NCBI GenBank assembly: GCA_030696695.1
Contig: JAUYRP010000011.1
Span: forward strand, 310,001 to 374,000
DNA length: 64,000 nt
Direction: 5' to 3'
Source of the DNA: Methylophilus sp.
Lineage (GTDB): Bacteria; Pseudomonadota; Gammaproteobacteria; Burkholderiales; Methylophilaceae
Positions 19,498 through 25,446 of this stretch are shown in pieces. Each line of letters opens with the position of its first letter. The first letter of the stretch is position 1. The translations under genes were made by a program, and so were the position numbers. The notes below the pieces were generated by a model. It was not told the DNA's origin, did not search any database, and was given only the letters and a program-made list of their open reading frames with translations.

Positions 19498-19551
19498 CCC
19501 ATCATTCAAGCGGGACTGGCTAAAGCCAGCCCCTTAATTCAAACGTTAGGT
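19492..19551 (+). repeat. attC1
   Basis: R'' GCCTAAC at 19492 and R' GTTAGGT ending 19551, 60 bp. The inner arm folds as AAG-(C)-GGG-(A)-CTGGCT-aa-AGCCAG-CCC-CTT, with one base extruded on one side as needed for bottom-strand recognition. Confidence 0.93.
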
Positions 19552-19558
19552 TTTAGAG

Positions 19559-19861
19559 ATGTTGTTAGCAATTTCAAGAATAGCAATTGGGCTAATCATG
19601 TTCTTAATGTTCCTCGCTATTCTTCCTGCCACTCAGCCAATACATACCACATTATTCAAATCGGCTTTTTGTTGTTGGCTAATATTTGTTGTTTGTTTAC
19701 CCTTAAATTGGTTAATTACAGGCAAATCAGAAGCTGCCAGTTTTCGTGCCAACCGAGATAAAGAGCCTGTAAGATTCTGGCTAGGCTTTGTTACATTCAC
19801 TTTTTTCTTATACGTAGCAACTGCATGGTTCATTTTTTTAGCGTGGTTGCCAGCAACCTAA
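19559..19861 (+). CDS. Cassette 2: small integral membrane protein
   Basis: A 100-residue protein with three hydrophobic helices at about residues 5-24, 33-53 and 75-97, separated by a basic loop (ASFRANRDKEPVRF). It has no recognisable family. The stop codon is supplied by the R'' box of attC2. It lies 8 bp downstream of attC1 with no clear ribosome site of its own. Membrane proteins of unknown role are common integron cargo; function cannot be assigned. Confidence 0.75.
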   Translation: MLLAISRIAIGLIMFLMFLAILPATQPIHTTLFKSAFCCWLIFVVCLPLNWLITGKSEAASFRANRDKEPVRFWLGFVTFTFFLYVATAWFIFLAWLPAT

Positions 19862-19966
19862 CCCATCATTCAAGCGGGACTGGCGAAAGCGTACTTCGAT
19901 GATACAATTTTCATTAACGAGGGTTGAGCCACCGATGTCGCCAGCCCCTTACTTCAAACGTTAGGG
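19856..19966 (+). repeat. attC2, with extended terminal structure
   Basis: R'' ACCTAAC at 19856 and R' GTTAGGG ending 19966. The arms match the other sites (AAG-C-GGGACTGGCG on the left, CGCCAG-CCC-CTT on the right), but the loop between them is about 60 bp instead of 4-10, giving 111 bp. This resembles long attC forms such as VCR-type sites. Confidence 0.9.
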
Positions 19967-19968
19967 AT

Positions 19969-20211
19969 ATGAAAGATATGAATCTGACTTATGCAGGTCT
20001 TTTAATCGGTTTAGCTTTAGTCATGCTTTTTGTTTTTCTAAAATCAAAAAGTCAAGGCGGCTCAAGTGCCGACCCTCTAGCAGAGGCCGAAGTATATTTA
20101 GCTTATGGTAGAAAAAAACAAGCTATTGAAATTCTTGAAAAAGCAAAACTGGAATATCCCAACAGAACTGACATACAGGCAAAACTAGATGAATTACGCA
20201 TCAAACCCTAA
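19969..20211 (+). CDS. Cassette 3: membrane-anchored FimV C-terminal-like protein
   Basis: An 80-residue protein with one N-terminal membrane helix (about residues 5-20), a short linker, and a TPR-like helical pair: ADPLAEAEVYLAYGRKKQAI, then EILEKAKLEYPNRTDIQAKL. This matches the conserved C-terminal motif of FimV/HubP-type polar proteins, here reduced to a helix plus that motif. In full-length FimV the motif takes part in protein-protein contacts. The ATG at 19969 directly follows attC2; an upstream ATG at 19924 lies inside attC2 and is not preferred. The stop codon falls in the R'' box of attC3. Confidence 0.8.
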   Translation: MKDMNLTYAGLLIGLALVMLFVFLKSKSQGGSSADPLAEAEVYLAYGRKKQAIEILEKAKLEYPNRTDIQAKLDELRIKP

Positions 20212-20263
20212 CCCATCATTCAAGCGGGACGCCTAACGACGCCCCTTACTTCAAACGTTAGAG
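20206..20263 (+). repeat. attC3
   Basis: R'' CCCTAAC at 20206, R' GTTAGAG ending 20263, 58 bp. The variable stem is CGCC-TAAC-G(A)CG, with one change from the common GGCG arm. Confidence 0.92.
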
Positions 20264-20269
20264 CTAAAT

Positions 20270-20572
20270 ATGATTCGCTGGGGTTTATTTCTGCTAGCTG
20301 TAATTTCTAATTTGGTTTGGGTGGTTGCGTCTGTTGGTGCTGAGTTTGTTACTTGGGCACAAGTTGTGCCCAAAAGCATATCCTGTTCTAGCTGCTCGCA
20401 ACCCGAAGTTCAGGCCGCTCTTATTCAAGCTGCTACCTTTGGTCGCTCACAAATATTAAACCAGTTGCCTAGCGTTTGGTTTGTTTCTGGTTTAGCATTA
20501 TTCAATATTTTGGTTATTGGGTTGCTCTTATTTAAGCTGCGCTCTAACCCATCATTCAAGCTGGACGCCTAA
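20270..20572 (+). CDS. Cassette 4: small membrane protein with an attC-encoded tail
   Basis: A 100-residue protein with a hydrophobic N-terminus (residues 4-24), a central loop holding a CSSC motif, and a second helix near residues 68-90. No family is recognised. The frame runs through R'' of attC4 and stops at the TAA of the loop, so the last nine residues, SNPSFKLDA, are encoded by the recombination site. It starts 6 bp after attC3. The CSSC pair facing the periplasm could be redox active or bind metal, but this is only a possibility. Confidence 0.75.
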   Translation: MIRWGLFLLAVISNLVWVVASVGAEFVTWAQVVPKSISCSSCSQPEVQAALIQAATFGRSQILNQLPSVWFVSGLALFNILVIGLLLFKLRSNPSFKLDA

Positions 20573-20599
20573 CGGCGCCCCTTAATTCAAACGTTAGGT
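20542..20599 (+). repeat. attC4
   Basis: R'' CTCTAAC at 20542, R' GTTAGGT ending 20599, 58 bp. It has CAAGCTGG instead of the common CAAGCGGG, so one base of the left arm differs. The left half is also coding sequence of cassette 4. Confidence 0.92.
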
Positions 20600-20605
20600 T
20601 TAGAA

Positions 20606-21106
20606 ATGCGAACGCAAATTTGCCCGAAATGTAACTACCAATTTACGGAAGCAGACAAATTTTGGGATGAATTTCAAATTAATGGTAAATGTCCTAATTG
20701 TGATGTTCATGAAAGTAACCATTCATCAGGCAGTCGCTTTATTGTAGCCATGCTATCGTGGTTATTTTCAAGTGTGGGTGTTGTGTTTTCTCTAACCTTC
20801 TTTTTTGTGGGGCTAATGGGAGGGATGGAAGGTAGCTTAACGGCACTTATAGCATTTCTGCCGCTTGTCGCATGGGTCTCACTTGGAGTTATGACAGTAG
20901 ATTGGGTAAAAAATAGGCAATGTCATTCGCTTTGGCTAATTATCGGGGCGCTCTCAGGAATTTTTTCAGCAGTGGTATTTCACGAAATGTTTGTGGTATT
21001 TATTTCTGCAATTCCATTGGCAATTTATCTGGTATTTTGGCATGTACAAAGTAACATTGCGGTAGCTAAGTTGCCACCTAACCCATCATTCAAGCGGGAC
21101 GCCTAA
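20606..21106 (+). CDS. Cassette 5: zinc-ribbon membrane protein with an attC-encoded tail
   Basis: A 166-residue protein. The N-terminus has two CxxC knuckles (CPKC at residues 6-9 and CPNC near residue 30) forming a probable zinc ribbon, followed by about four hydrophobic helices between residues 45 and 150. No function is recognised. As in cassette 4, translation continues into the attC and ends NPSFKRDA. The ATG lies 6 bp past attC4 R'. Confidence 0.8.
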   Translation: MRTQICPKCNYQFTEADKFWDEFQINGKCPNCDVHESNHSSGSRFIVAMLSWLFSSVGVVFSLTFFFVGLMGGMEGSLTALIAFLPLVAWVSLGVMTVDWVKNRQCHSLWLIIGALSGIFSAVVFHEMFVVFISAIPLAIYLVFWHVQSNIAVAKLPPNPSFKRDA

Positions 21107-21133
21107 CGGCGCCCCTTAATTCAAACGTTAGCC
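21076..21133 (+). repeat. attC5
   Basis: R'' ACCTAAC at 21076, R' GTTAGCC ending 21133, 58 bp. The arms are the majority type: AAG-C-GGG-A-CGCC-taac-GGCG-CCC-CTT. Confidence 0.94.
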
Positions 21134-21146
21134 ATAGGCAGTTTAA

Positions 21147-21599
21147 ATGCGGACTCCTCTTTTAGCTTTATTACTATTAACTCTAGTCGGTTGCGCGTCT
21201 GGTGGAGCCACCTATCAGGACGCTCCGAAACCAGATGTATCTGCTTCCACAATTTACATTTATCGACCTGGCAAATTTCTTCTGGGTGCTTTTGATGCAC
21301 AATTCACCATCGATGGGGCTAAAACAGCCAATCTAAGTGGCGGAAGTTATACCTATATTTATGTCAGTGAAGGTTGTCACCATATCCATCAATTTTGGTC
21401 TTACTATGCCAATTTCGGTAAAACTTCAGACTTGGATTTTTGCTCAAAAGCAGGCGAAAACTACTATGTACGGCTCGATGGATTCAATGTCGTTACTTGG
21501 TCTCTCACTCCTGTAGAAAAAACCGATGCCTTAACCGATATTAGCAATTGCACCTATATTCCGTCGGTTACTTCTAATTTGTCAAAGCAGAGCAAATAA
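21147..21599 (+). CDS. Cassette 6: DUF2846-like lipoprotein
   Basis: A 150-residue lipoprotein: signal peptide with lipobox LTLVGC (cysteine about residue 16), then a beta-rich domain containing TIYIYRPGKFLLGAFDAQFT, a IDGAKTANLSGGSYTYIYV passage and an EGCHHI motif. The order YIYRP - IDG - GGSY - G-H is that of DUF2846-type lipoproteins, whose role is unknown. It would be anchored in the outer or inner membrane. The stop is just before attC6. Confidence 0.8.
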   Translation: MRTPLLALLLLTLVGCASGGATYQDAPKPDVSASTIYIYRPGKFLLGAFDAQFTIDGAKTANLSGGSYTYIYVSEGCHHIHQFWSYYANFGKTSDLDFCSKAGENYYVRLDGFNVVTWSLTPVEKTDALTDISNCTYIPSVTSNLSKQSK

Positions 21600-21601
21600 A
21601 T

Positions 21602-21659
21602 GGCTAACCCATCATTCAAGCGGGATGCCTAACGGCGCCCCTTAATTCAAACGTTAGGG
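21602..21659 (+). repeat. attC6
   Basis: R'' GGCTAAC at 21602, R' GTTAGGG ending 21659, 58 bp. It has GGGATGCC where most have GGGACGCC, one change at the base of the variable stem. Confidence 0.93.
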
Positions 21660-21669
21660 ATTATTAAGT

Positions 21670-22287
21670 ATGAAAAGAAAATTACTCACTTTAGTTTTTG
21701 CACTTTTAATCACGGGTTGTGCCAATCCAATTAACCAACGCACAGCCAATAATTATTTTATTGAAGGCGAAAGCGCTATGCAGCAAGGAAACTTGCCACA
21801 TGCCCGAGAAATGTTCTCCCGAGCTCTAATCAATGCACGTATTGGTAACTTGGGGGCAGAGGCAGAGGGGCAAGTTCTCGCCAAGCTTGGGCGTGTATAC
21901 GGCAATATGTGTCAACCCGATGAGGCAGAAAAAGCATTCTCTGAGTCAATTACTCAATATTCAAAAGCTTATGGTGAAAACTCAACACGACTTTTCACGT
22001 TAAAGTTAGAGCTGGCTCAACATGCATACGATGTTGGGCGTTACGAAAAAGCAGTAACTTATTTTGATAAAGCGTTTCCATGGGGTGCTGAAATGTTTGA
22101 TCAAACCGACCCTGCTGGCTATGCCGCAGTTATGAAGGACTACGCTGATGCCCTGTCAAAAACCGGAAAATCTGAACAGGCTAAAGCTGCTCTAGCAAAA
22201 GCCAGCACTAGCGAAAACAAGGTAGGTTCTGCCAAAGTATCAAAAAATGCCGCTGAATATGTGCGCTATCCAACACAGTGTAAATAG
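21670..22287 (+). CDS. Cassette 7: TPR lipoprotein (paralogue of cassette 8)
   Basis: A 205-residue lipoprotein with lipobox LLITGC followed by ANPIN. The mature part is built of TPR-like helix pairs, for example IEGESAMQQGNLPHAREMFS, then VYGNMCQPDEAEKAFSES and YDVGRYEKAVTYFDKAF. TPR lipoproteins usually act as protein-interaction scaffolds in the periplasm; the partner is unknown. The start GCANPIN, an Asn-Tyr a few residues later, and the ALxNxxxGNL motif are shared with cassette 8, so the two are duplicates that have diverged. Confidence 0.85.
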   Translation: MKRKLLTLVFALLITGCANPINQRTANNYFIEGESAMQQGNLPHAREMFSRALINARIGNLGAEAEGQVLAKLGRVYGNMCQPDEAEKAFSESITQYSKAYGENSTRLFTLKLELAQHAYDVGRYEKAVTYFDKAFPWGAEMFDQTDPAGYAAVMKDYADALSKTGKSEQAKAALAKASTSENKVGSAKVSKNAAEYVRYPTQCK

Positions 22288-22293
22288 GCTTTG

Positions 22294-22353
22294 CCCTAAC
22301 TCATCCATCAAGTGGGACGCGTTGACACGCGCCCCTTATTTCAAACGTTAGGT
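22294..22353 (+). repeat. attC7
   Basis: R'' CCCTAAC at 22294, R' GTTAGGT ending 22353, 60 bp. It reads CATCCATCAAGTGGG, a variant arm, with a CGCG-ttgaca-CGCG type terminal stem. Confidence 0.92.
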
Positions 22354-22370
22354 TTCTTTCAGGGGAGTTT

Positions 22371-22919
22371 ATGAAAACCGCTTTATTTATAACGTTTGCT
22401 GGTGCTTTACTGCTGGTTGGTTGTGCCAATCCAATTAACCGTGCCACATCAGACAATTATTCAGAAACCTGTGCAACAGCCGAAAGCAATGGTCGCTTAC
22501 AGGTCGCAGAGGAAGCATGCTACCGTGCACTCGTCAATGTTGATTTAGGCAATCTAGACCCTGAGCTAAAATCTGAGCGACTTTACAATCTTGGCCGTAT
22601 CAAGCGCCAAGTGGCAAAATTCTCTGAAGCTGAGCAATTGTTTAAAGAGTCATTGGTTATTGAAGAAAAACTGCCCAGTCCATCAGAGTCCAAAGTCGGA
22701 CGCCGCCTAGTAGAGTTATCTGTCAGCCTTGCAGCCCAAGATAAATGGACTGAGGGAGCAAAACACCTTGAACGGGCACTGCCAGTAACTCCACAATTTT
22801 CAGGGAAAGAGCGTGAGTACACCATTGAAGTACTGACGCAGTACAGCAAATACCTCAAAACCATTAATCAAGTTGCTCTAGCCGAGCAGTTTGAAGCAAA
22901 AGCGTCAACTCTCCGGTGA
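22371..22919 (+). CDS. Cassette 8: TPR lipoprotein (paralogue of cassette 7)
   Basis: A 182-residue lipoprotein with lipobox LLLVGC followed by ANPIN. TPR-like pairs include ESNGRLQVAEEACYRALVN and YNLGRIKRQVAKFSEAEQLF. A strong GGGGAG ribosome site precedes the ATG, which is uncommon in this array and would allow efficient translation once transcribed. Its similarity to the product of cassette 7 is obvious by eye along most of the length. Role unknown. Confidence 0.85.
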   Translation: MKTALFITFAGALLLVGCANPINRATSDNYSETCATAESNGRLQVAEEACYRALVNVDLGNLDPELKSERLYNLGRIKRQVAKFSEAEQLFKESLVIEEKLPSPSESKVGRRLVELSVSLAAQDKWTEGAKHLERALPVTPQFSGKEREYTIEVLTQYSKYLKTINQVALAEQFEAKASTLR

Positions 22920-22926
22920 AATCGAA

Positions 22927-22984
22927 ACCTAACCCATCCATCAAGCGCGACGCCTAACGGCGCCCCTTAATTCAAACGTTAGGC
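22927..22984 (+). repeat. attC8
   Basis: R'' ACCTAAC at 22927, R' GTTAGGC ending 22984, 58 bp. It has CAAGCGCGACG instead of CAAGCGGGACG in the left arm and CATCCATC in the left spacer. Confidence 0.93.
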
Positions 22985-23000
22985 GTTATAGGTAAATACA

Positions 23001-23573
23001 ATGAAACTCTTAAATTTTGTACTTTTTATATTAACCTTTCTGAGTGGGTGTGCGGGAGTTGGGATAGTTTATTCAAGCGACCCAAATCAGAAGCTTGAAA
23101 ATGCAGCAGTATTGAATAATCAACAAAATCGCCCACTTGCTGCAAAACGTCTGATTCTAGAGGTAATTTCCACCTGTGAAGAAAGTAAAGACAGAATATG
23201 TACGGCCAAGGCTTGGGTACAATATGGCTTTCTTTTAAGGTCTGAGTCAGCTGGAAGGTGGGAACAAGAGCATGGTAAGGGCGATTTCCCTGATAATCGA
23301 TACGACGAGTCAGCGAAATACTTTGAAAAGGCTGCAACTACTTTTGTTGAACTTAAAATCTATGATAAGGCAACGCATGCATACTATAACCAAGGTATAA
23401 CTTTTAAATTGGCAGGACGTAAACCTGAAGCCTGCATTTCTTATTCAAAAAGCTTAGATACATATAAACAAAATATTGATCAAAACCCAAATGCAAAACC
23501 TTTTGTCCCAAGTGGTTTTTCTAATTATGATGACTTTATTGATTCTGAGAAAAAACGTGCTGGTTGTAAATAA
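23001..23573 (+). CDS. Cassette 9: third TPR-like lipoprotein
   Basis: A 190-residue lipoprotein with lipobox TFLSGC (cysteine about residue 17). The helical mature part has a TPR-like motif at NQGITFKLAGRKPEACISYS and a region CEESKDRICTAKAWVQYGFL. Sequence similarity to cassettes 7 and 8 is much weaker and may reflect only the shared fold. The codons look more AT-rich than in neighbouring core genes, fitting an outside origin. Role unknown. Confidence 0.8.
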   Translation: MKLLNFVLFILTFLSGCAGVGIVYSSDPNQKLENAAVLNNQQNRPLAAKRLILEVISTCEESKDRICTAKAWVQYGFLLRSESAGRWEQEHGKGDFPDNRYDESAKYFEKAATTFVELKIYDKATHAYYNQGITFKLAGRKPEACISYSKSLDTYKQNIDQNPNAKPFVPSGFSNYDDFIDSEKKRAGCK

Positions 23574-23576
23574 AAC

Positions 23577-23636
23577 GCCTAACCCATCCTTCAAGCGGGA
23601 CGCGCTAAAACGCGCCCCTTATGTCAAACGTTAGCG
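23577..23636 (+). repeat. attC9
   Basis: R'' GCCTAAC at 23577, R' GTTAGCG ending 23636, 60 bp. The right spacer reads CTTATGTCAAAC, which creates an ATG at 23621 in frame with the next cassette gene. Confidence 0.92.
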
Positions 23637-23644
23637 ATCTTAAA

Positions 23645-24052
23645 ATGCAGATTAAGGTGTTATTTTCGGATGTTGAATCAAAGGTCACTGACGCGCCTGG
23701 GCTCTATGAAATTTATACAAATTCAGGAGTAGCGCTAAAGGTGGGTATTAGCTCTAATCTTAGAAAGCGCCTAATCCAACATAGCGAATCAAAACAGCAT
23801 TACTTATTTTGCCCAAGTGGTGACTGGTCAGCTCCTAAGAATGTTACAAGCAAACGATCCATTCTCGCGAAGCATCTGTATTTTCTATCCGCTCATGGCT
23901 ATGACTTAAAGTTAGAAAGTGAGCGCCGCCGTTTTTTGAAAGAGGAATGCTATATTCTGCTTCGCCCTACAAAAACCCAAGCTGAAGCGCGAGAGTTAGA
24001 AAAGTGCAGGAATCAACAGACAAATTCTGGTTCGTCGGCTCGGCTATGGTAA
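23645..24052 (+). CDS. Cassette 10: GIY-YIG-like nuclease domain protein
   Basis: A 135-residue protein from the ATG at 23645. Near residue 20 it has GLYEIYTNSGVALKVGISSN followed by LRKRLIQH, which fits the first strands and the arginine of the GIY-YIG nuclease fold (LYEIY for GIY, KVGIS for YIG, then R); a possible catalytic Glu lies in the EARELEK segment near the end. The domain is a metal-dependent DNA nuclease in many families, but some members are inactive. An in-frame ATG at 23621 inside attC9 would add eight residues, MSNVSDLK, that would change if the cassette moved. Nuclease activity is inferred from motif shape alone. Confidence 0.65.
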   Translation: MQIKVLFSDVESKVTDAPGLYEIYTNSGVALKVGISSNLRKRLIQHSESKQHYLFCPSGDWSAPKNVTSKRSILAKHLYFLSAHGYDLKLESERRRFLKEECYILLRPTKTQAEARELEKCRNQQTNSGSSARLW

Positions 24053-24066
24053 GGAGCTTAAATGAC

Positions 24067-24124
24067 CGCTAACCCATCCATCAAGCGGGACGCCTAACGG
24101 CGCCCGTTAATTCAAACGTTAGCG
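24067..24124 (+). repeat. attC10
   Basis: R'' CGCTAAC at 24067, R' GTTAGCG ending 24124, 58 bp. The right arm reads CCCGTTAATT instead of CCCCTTAATT, one mismatch in the inner stem. Confidence 0.92.
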
Positions 24125-24152
24125 ATCGCACCCCTCGCAATTGGAGTTAGCC

Positions 24153-24566
24153 ATGAAAATCACTATAGAAACCGAAGTTTCAGCCCCACCCAAGCAAGTG
24201 TGGGATGCCTGGGTAAACCCAGATCACATAACCAAATGGAACTTTGCAATTGATGAGTGGTGCTGCCCAAGGGCGGAAATTGATTTGAAAATCGGGGGTA
24301 CATTCAAATACCGCATGGAGGCTAAAGACGGATCATTTGCCTTTGATTTCGAAGGAGTCTTCACCAAGGTTGCACCACAGCAGTCGTTGCACTTCAAGCT
24401 CGGAGACGACAGGATTGTAACCATCGAGTTCCTGCAGACTGCGATTGGAACACGGGTTTCAGAAACGTTTGAAGCAGAAGATGAGAATACAGCCGAGCAA
24501 CAGAGGCAAGGTTGGCAGAGCATCCTCAACAACTTCAAAAAGCATGTTGAAACCCAGAACAGCTAA
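24153..24566 (+). CDS. Cassette 11: SRPBCC/AHSA1-type protein
   Basis: A 137-residue protein of the START-like fold: MKITIETEVSAPPKQVWDAW, then NPDHITKWNFA, IGGTFKYRMEAKDGSFAFDF, and a C-terminal helix in QQRQGWQSILNNFKKHVE. These are the conserved points of activator-of-Hsp90 (AHSA1)-like bacterial proteins, which bind small hydrophobic molecules; the ligand is unknown. Such proteins are known integron cargo. ATG 24153 is chosen since GGAG precedes it by 6 bp; a TTG at 24141 is upstream. The stop lies within the R'' box of attC11. Confidence 0.85.
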   Translation: MKITIETEVSAPPKQVWDAWVNPDHITKWNFAIDEWCCPRAEIDLKIGGTFKYRMEAKDGSFAFDFEGVFTKVAPQQSLHFKLGDDRIVTIEFLQTAIGTRVSETFEAEDENTAEQQRQGWQSILNNFKKHVETQNS

Positions 24567-24618
24567 CTCATCATTCAAGCGGGACGCCTAGCGGCGACCC
24601 TTATGTCAAACGTTATGT
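24561..24618 (+). repeat. attC11
   Basis: R'' AGCTAAC at 24561, R' GTTATGT ending 24618, 58 bp. R' departs from GTTRRRY at the fifth base, and the stem reads CGCCTAGCGGCG. Confidence 0.9.
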
Positions 24619-24636
24619 TTCTTTTGTGAGGTGCGC

Positions 24637-25032
24637 ATGAAACAGCTAAAGCAAAGCTGGCTACTATTCGCTTTTATCGCAAACTTCTTTGCCGTTGGCG
24701 TTCCCTACTGGTTGATTCCATACAATAAACTCAATCTACCAAGTGCTTTGATGGAGTGGAGCTTACTCTTGGTTGGCGTTTCAGCGTTGTTACTTTGCGC
24801 CTACAAAGTAACGTCTTTTTGGAGTGCCATCCGCATTGTCGGGGCCTCGGTACCTGCAGCCGTGTTTGCCCGCATGGTCGTCGATGTTGCTAAAGATCCC
24901 ACTTCACACAATCTATGGCCGCTAGAACTCATCATCTCATTGATAGTGGGTTTCCTGTGTGAACTGGCGGGGTCGATTGCAGGCAGCCTAATTGCCTCGT
25001 TGTTTGCAGGGCAAGACAGCGGTGAAAAGTAA
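24637..25032 (+). CDS. Cassette 12: small polytopic membrane protein
   Basis: A 131-residue protein with four hydrophobic helices at about residues 9-28, 38-56, 63-82 and 97-125, the last rich in Gly, Ala and Ser (GSIAGSLIASLFAG). No family is recognised. The ATG at 24637 is preferred to the GTG at 24631; GAGG lies 5-8 bp upstream. Unlike other cassettes, it has a long 164-bp non-coding tail before its attC, with a 7-bp perfect hairpin (25089-25095 with 25107-25113). Confidence 0.75.
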   Translation: MKQLKQSWLLFAFIANFFAVGVPYWLIPYNKLNLPSALMEWSLLLVGVSALLLCAYKVTSFWSAIRIVGASVPAAVFARMVVDVAKDPTSHNLWPLELIISLIVGFLCELAGSIAGSLIASLFAGQDSGEK

Positions 25033-25196
25033 GGCTTTTAACCTCAACTGTGCCGGGCGGTGGTGCATCGTTTGCATTAATGATGCTTAGCTGCCCCATT
25101 TGTTTTGGCAGCTCATCTATTGTTAATCATTGGTGCAGTTAAACTATTTATGTCGGTAAAACCGTCTAATGAGTACGTTTACTCTAAATAATTTAT

Positions 25197-25253
25197 GTCT
25201 AACCCATCATTCAAGCGGGACGCTTAACGGCGACCCTTATGTCAACGTCAGGC
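25197..25253 (+). repeat. attC12, degenerate
   Basis: R'' GTCTAAC at 25197. The R' core reads GTCAGGC (25247-25253) where all other sites have GTTA, and the right spacer TGTCAACG lacks one A, giving 57 bp. A changed third base in the crossover triplet should weaken recombination, so this may mark the frozen end of the array. Confidence 0.85.
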
Positions 25254-25268
25254 ATCCACAGATTCAAC

Positions 25269-25385
25269 ATGGAGAAATCGGTGATTGAAAATGATACTTT
25301 TGGATTGGTTATTGCTCTTATATCGGCTGCTGTTGCTTCATATGCGGCAATTATTTCAAAGCTTGGGGTACAAAAGACAACTTAA
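25269..25385 (+). CDS. Short ORF after the last attC (possible cassette remnant)
   Basis: A 38-codon frame starting 16 bp after attC12, the spacing typical of cassette genes here. It encodes a charged N-terminus and one hydrophobic stretch (GLVIALISAAVASYAAII, residues 12-29). It may be a tiny membrane peptide or the start of a gene whose remainder was lost when the next attC was deleted. No homologue is recognised. Confidence 0.4.
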   Translation: MEKSVIENDTFGLVIALISAAVASYAAIISKLGVQKTT

Positions 25386-25399
25386 TGCCTTGAAAGATA

Positions 25400-25442
25400 C
25401 CGCCGAACGATTTCGTACTGCAATCGTTCCAGCGGTTTTATT
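25400..25442 (+). terminator. Intrinsic terminator at the end of the array
   Basis: CCGC-c-GAACGATT, loop TCGTACTGC, AATCGTTC-ca-GCGG, followed by TTTTATT. On the plus strand it would stop transcription from the array; the same hairpin lies just beyond the stop of the opposing copper-storage gene but has a poor T run on that strand. Confidence 0.7.
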
Positions 25443-25446
25443 CAGA

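Larger units (their letters stand above)
18153..25253. mobile_element. Chromosomal integron: intI, attI and twelve cassettes
   Basis: The unit has the full integron layout: a tyrosine recombinase of integron type on the minus strand, an attI-like GTTAGGC core at 19253-19259, and twelve cassettes in plus orientation over 5994 bp (19254-25247), each ended by an attC of 57-60 bp except attC2 (111 bp). All attC sites share the skeleton CTAAC-N8-CAAG-C-GGG, a variable stem, CCC-CTT-N6-AAAC-GTTAG. Homogeneous attC sites and mostly hypothetical, non-resistance cargo are the known marks of sedentary chromosomal integrons. Cassettes start at 19254, 19546, 19961, 20258, 20594, 21128, 21654, 22348, 22979, 23631, 24119 and 24613. 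Confidence 0.95.

Noticed and set aside
19492-25253. Regularly recurring 58-bp repeats as a CRISPR array
   Set aside because: Units between repeats are 290-690 bp long and carry genes, the repeats have R''/R' cores with inverted arms, and an integron integrase is adjacent; they are attC sites.
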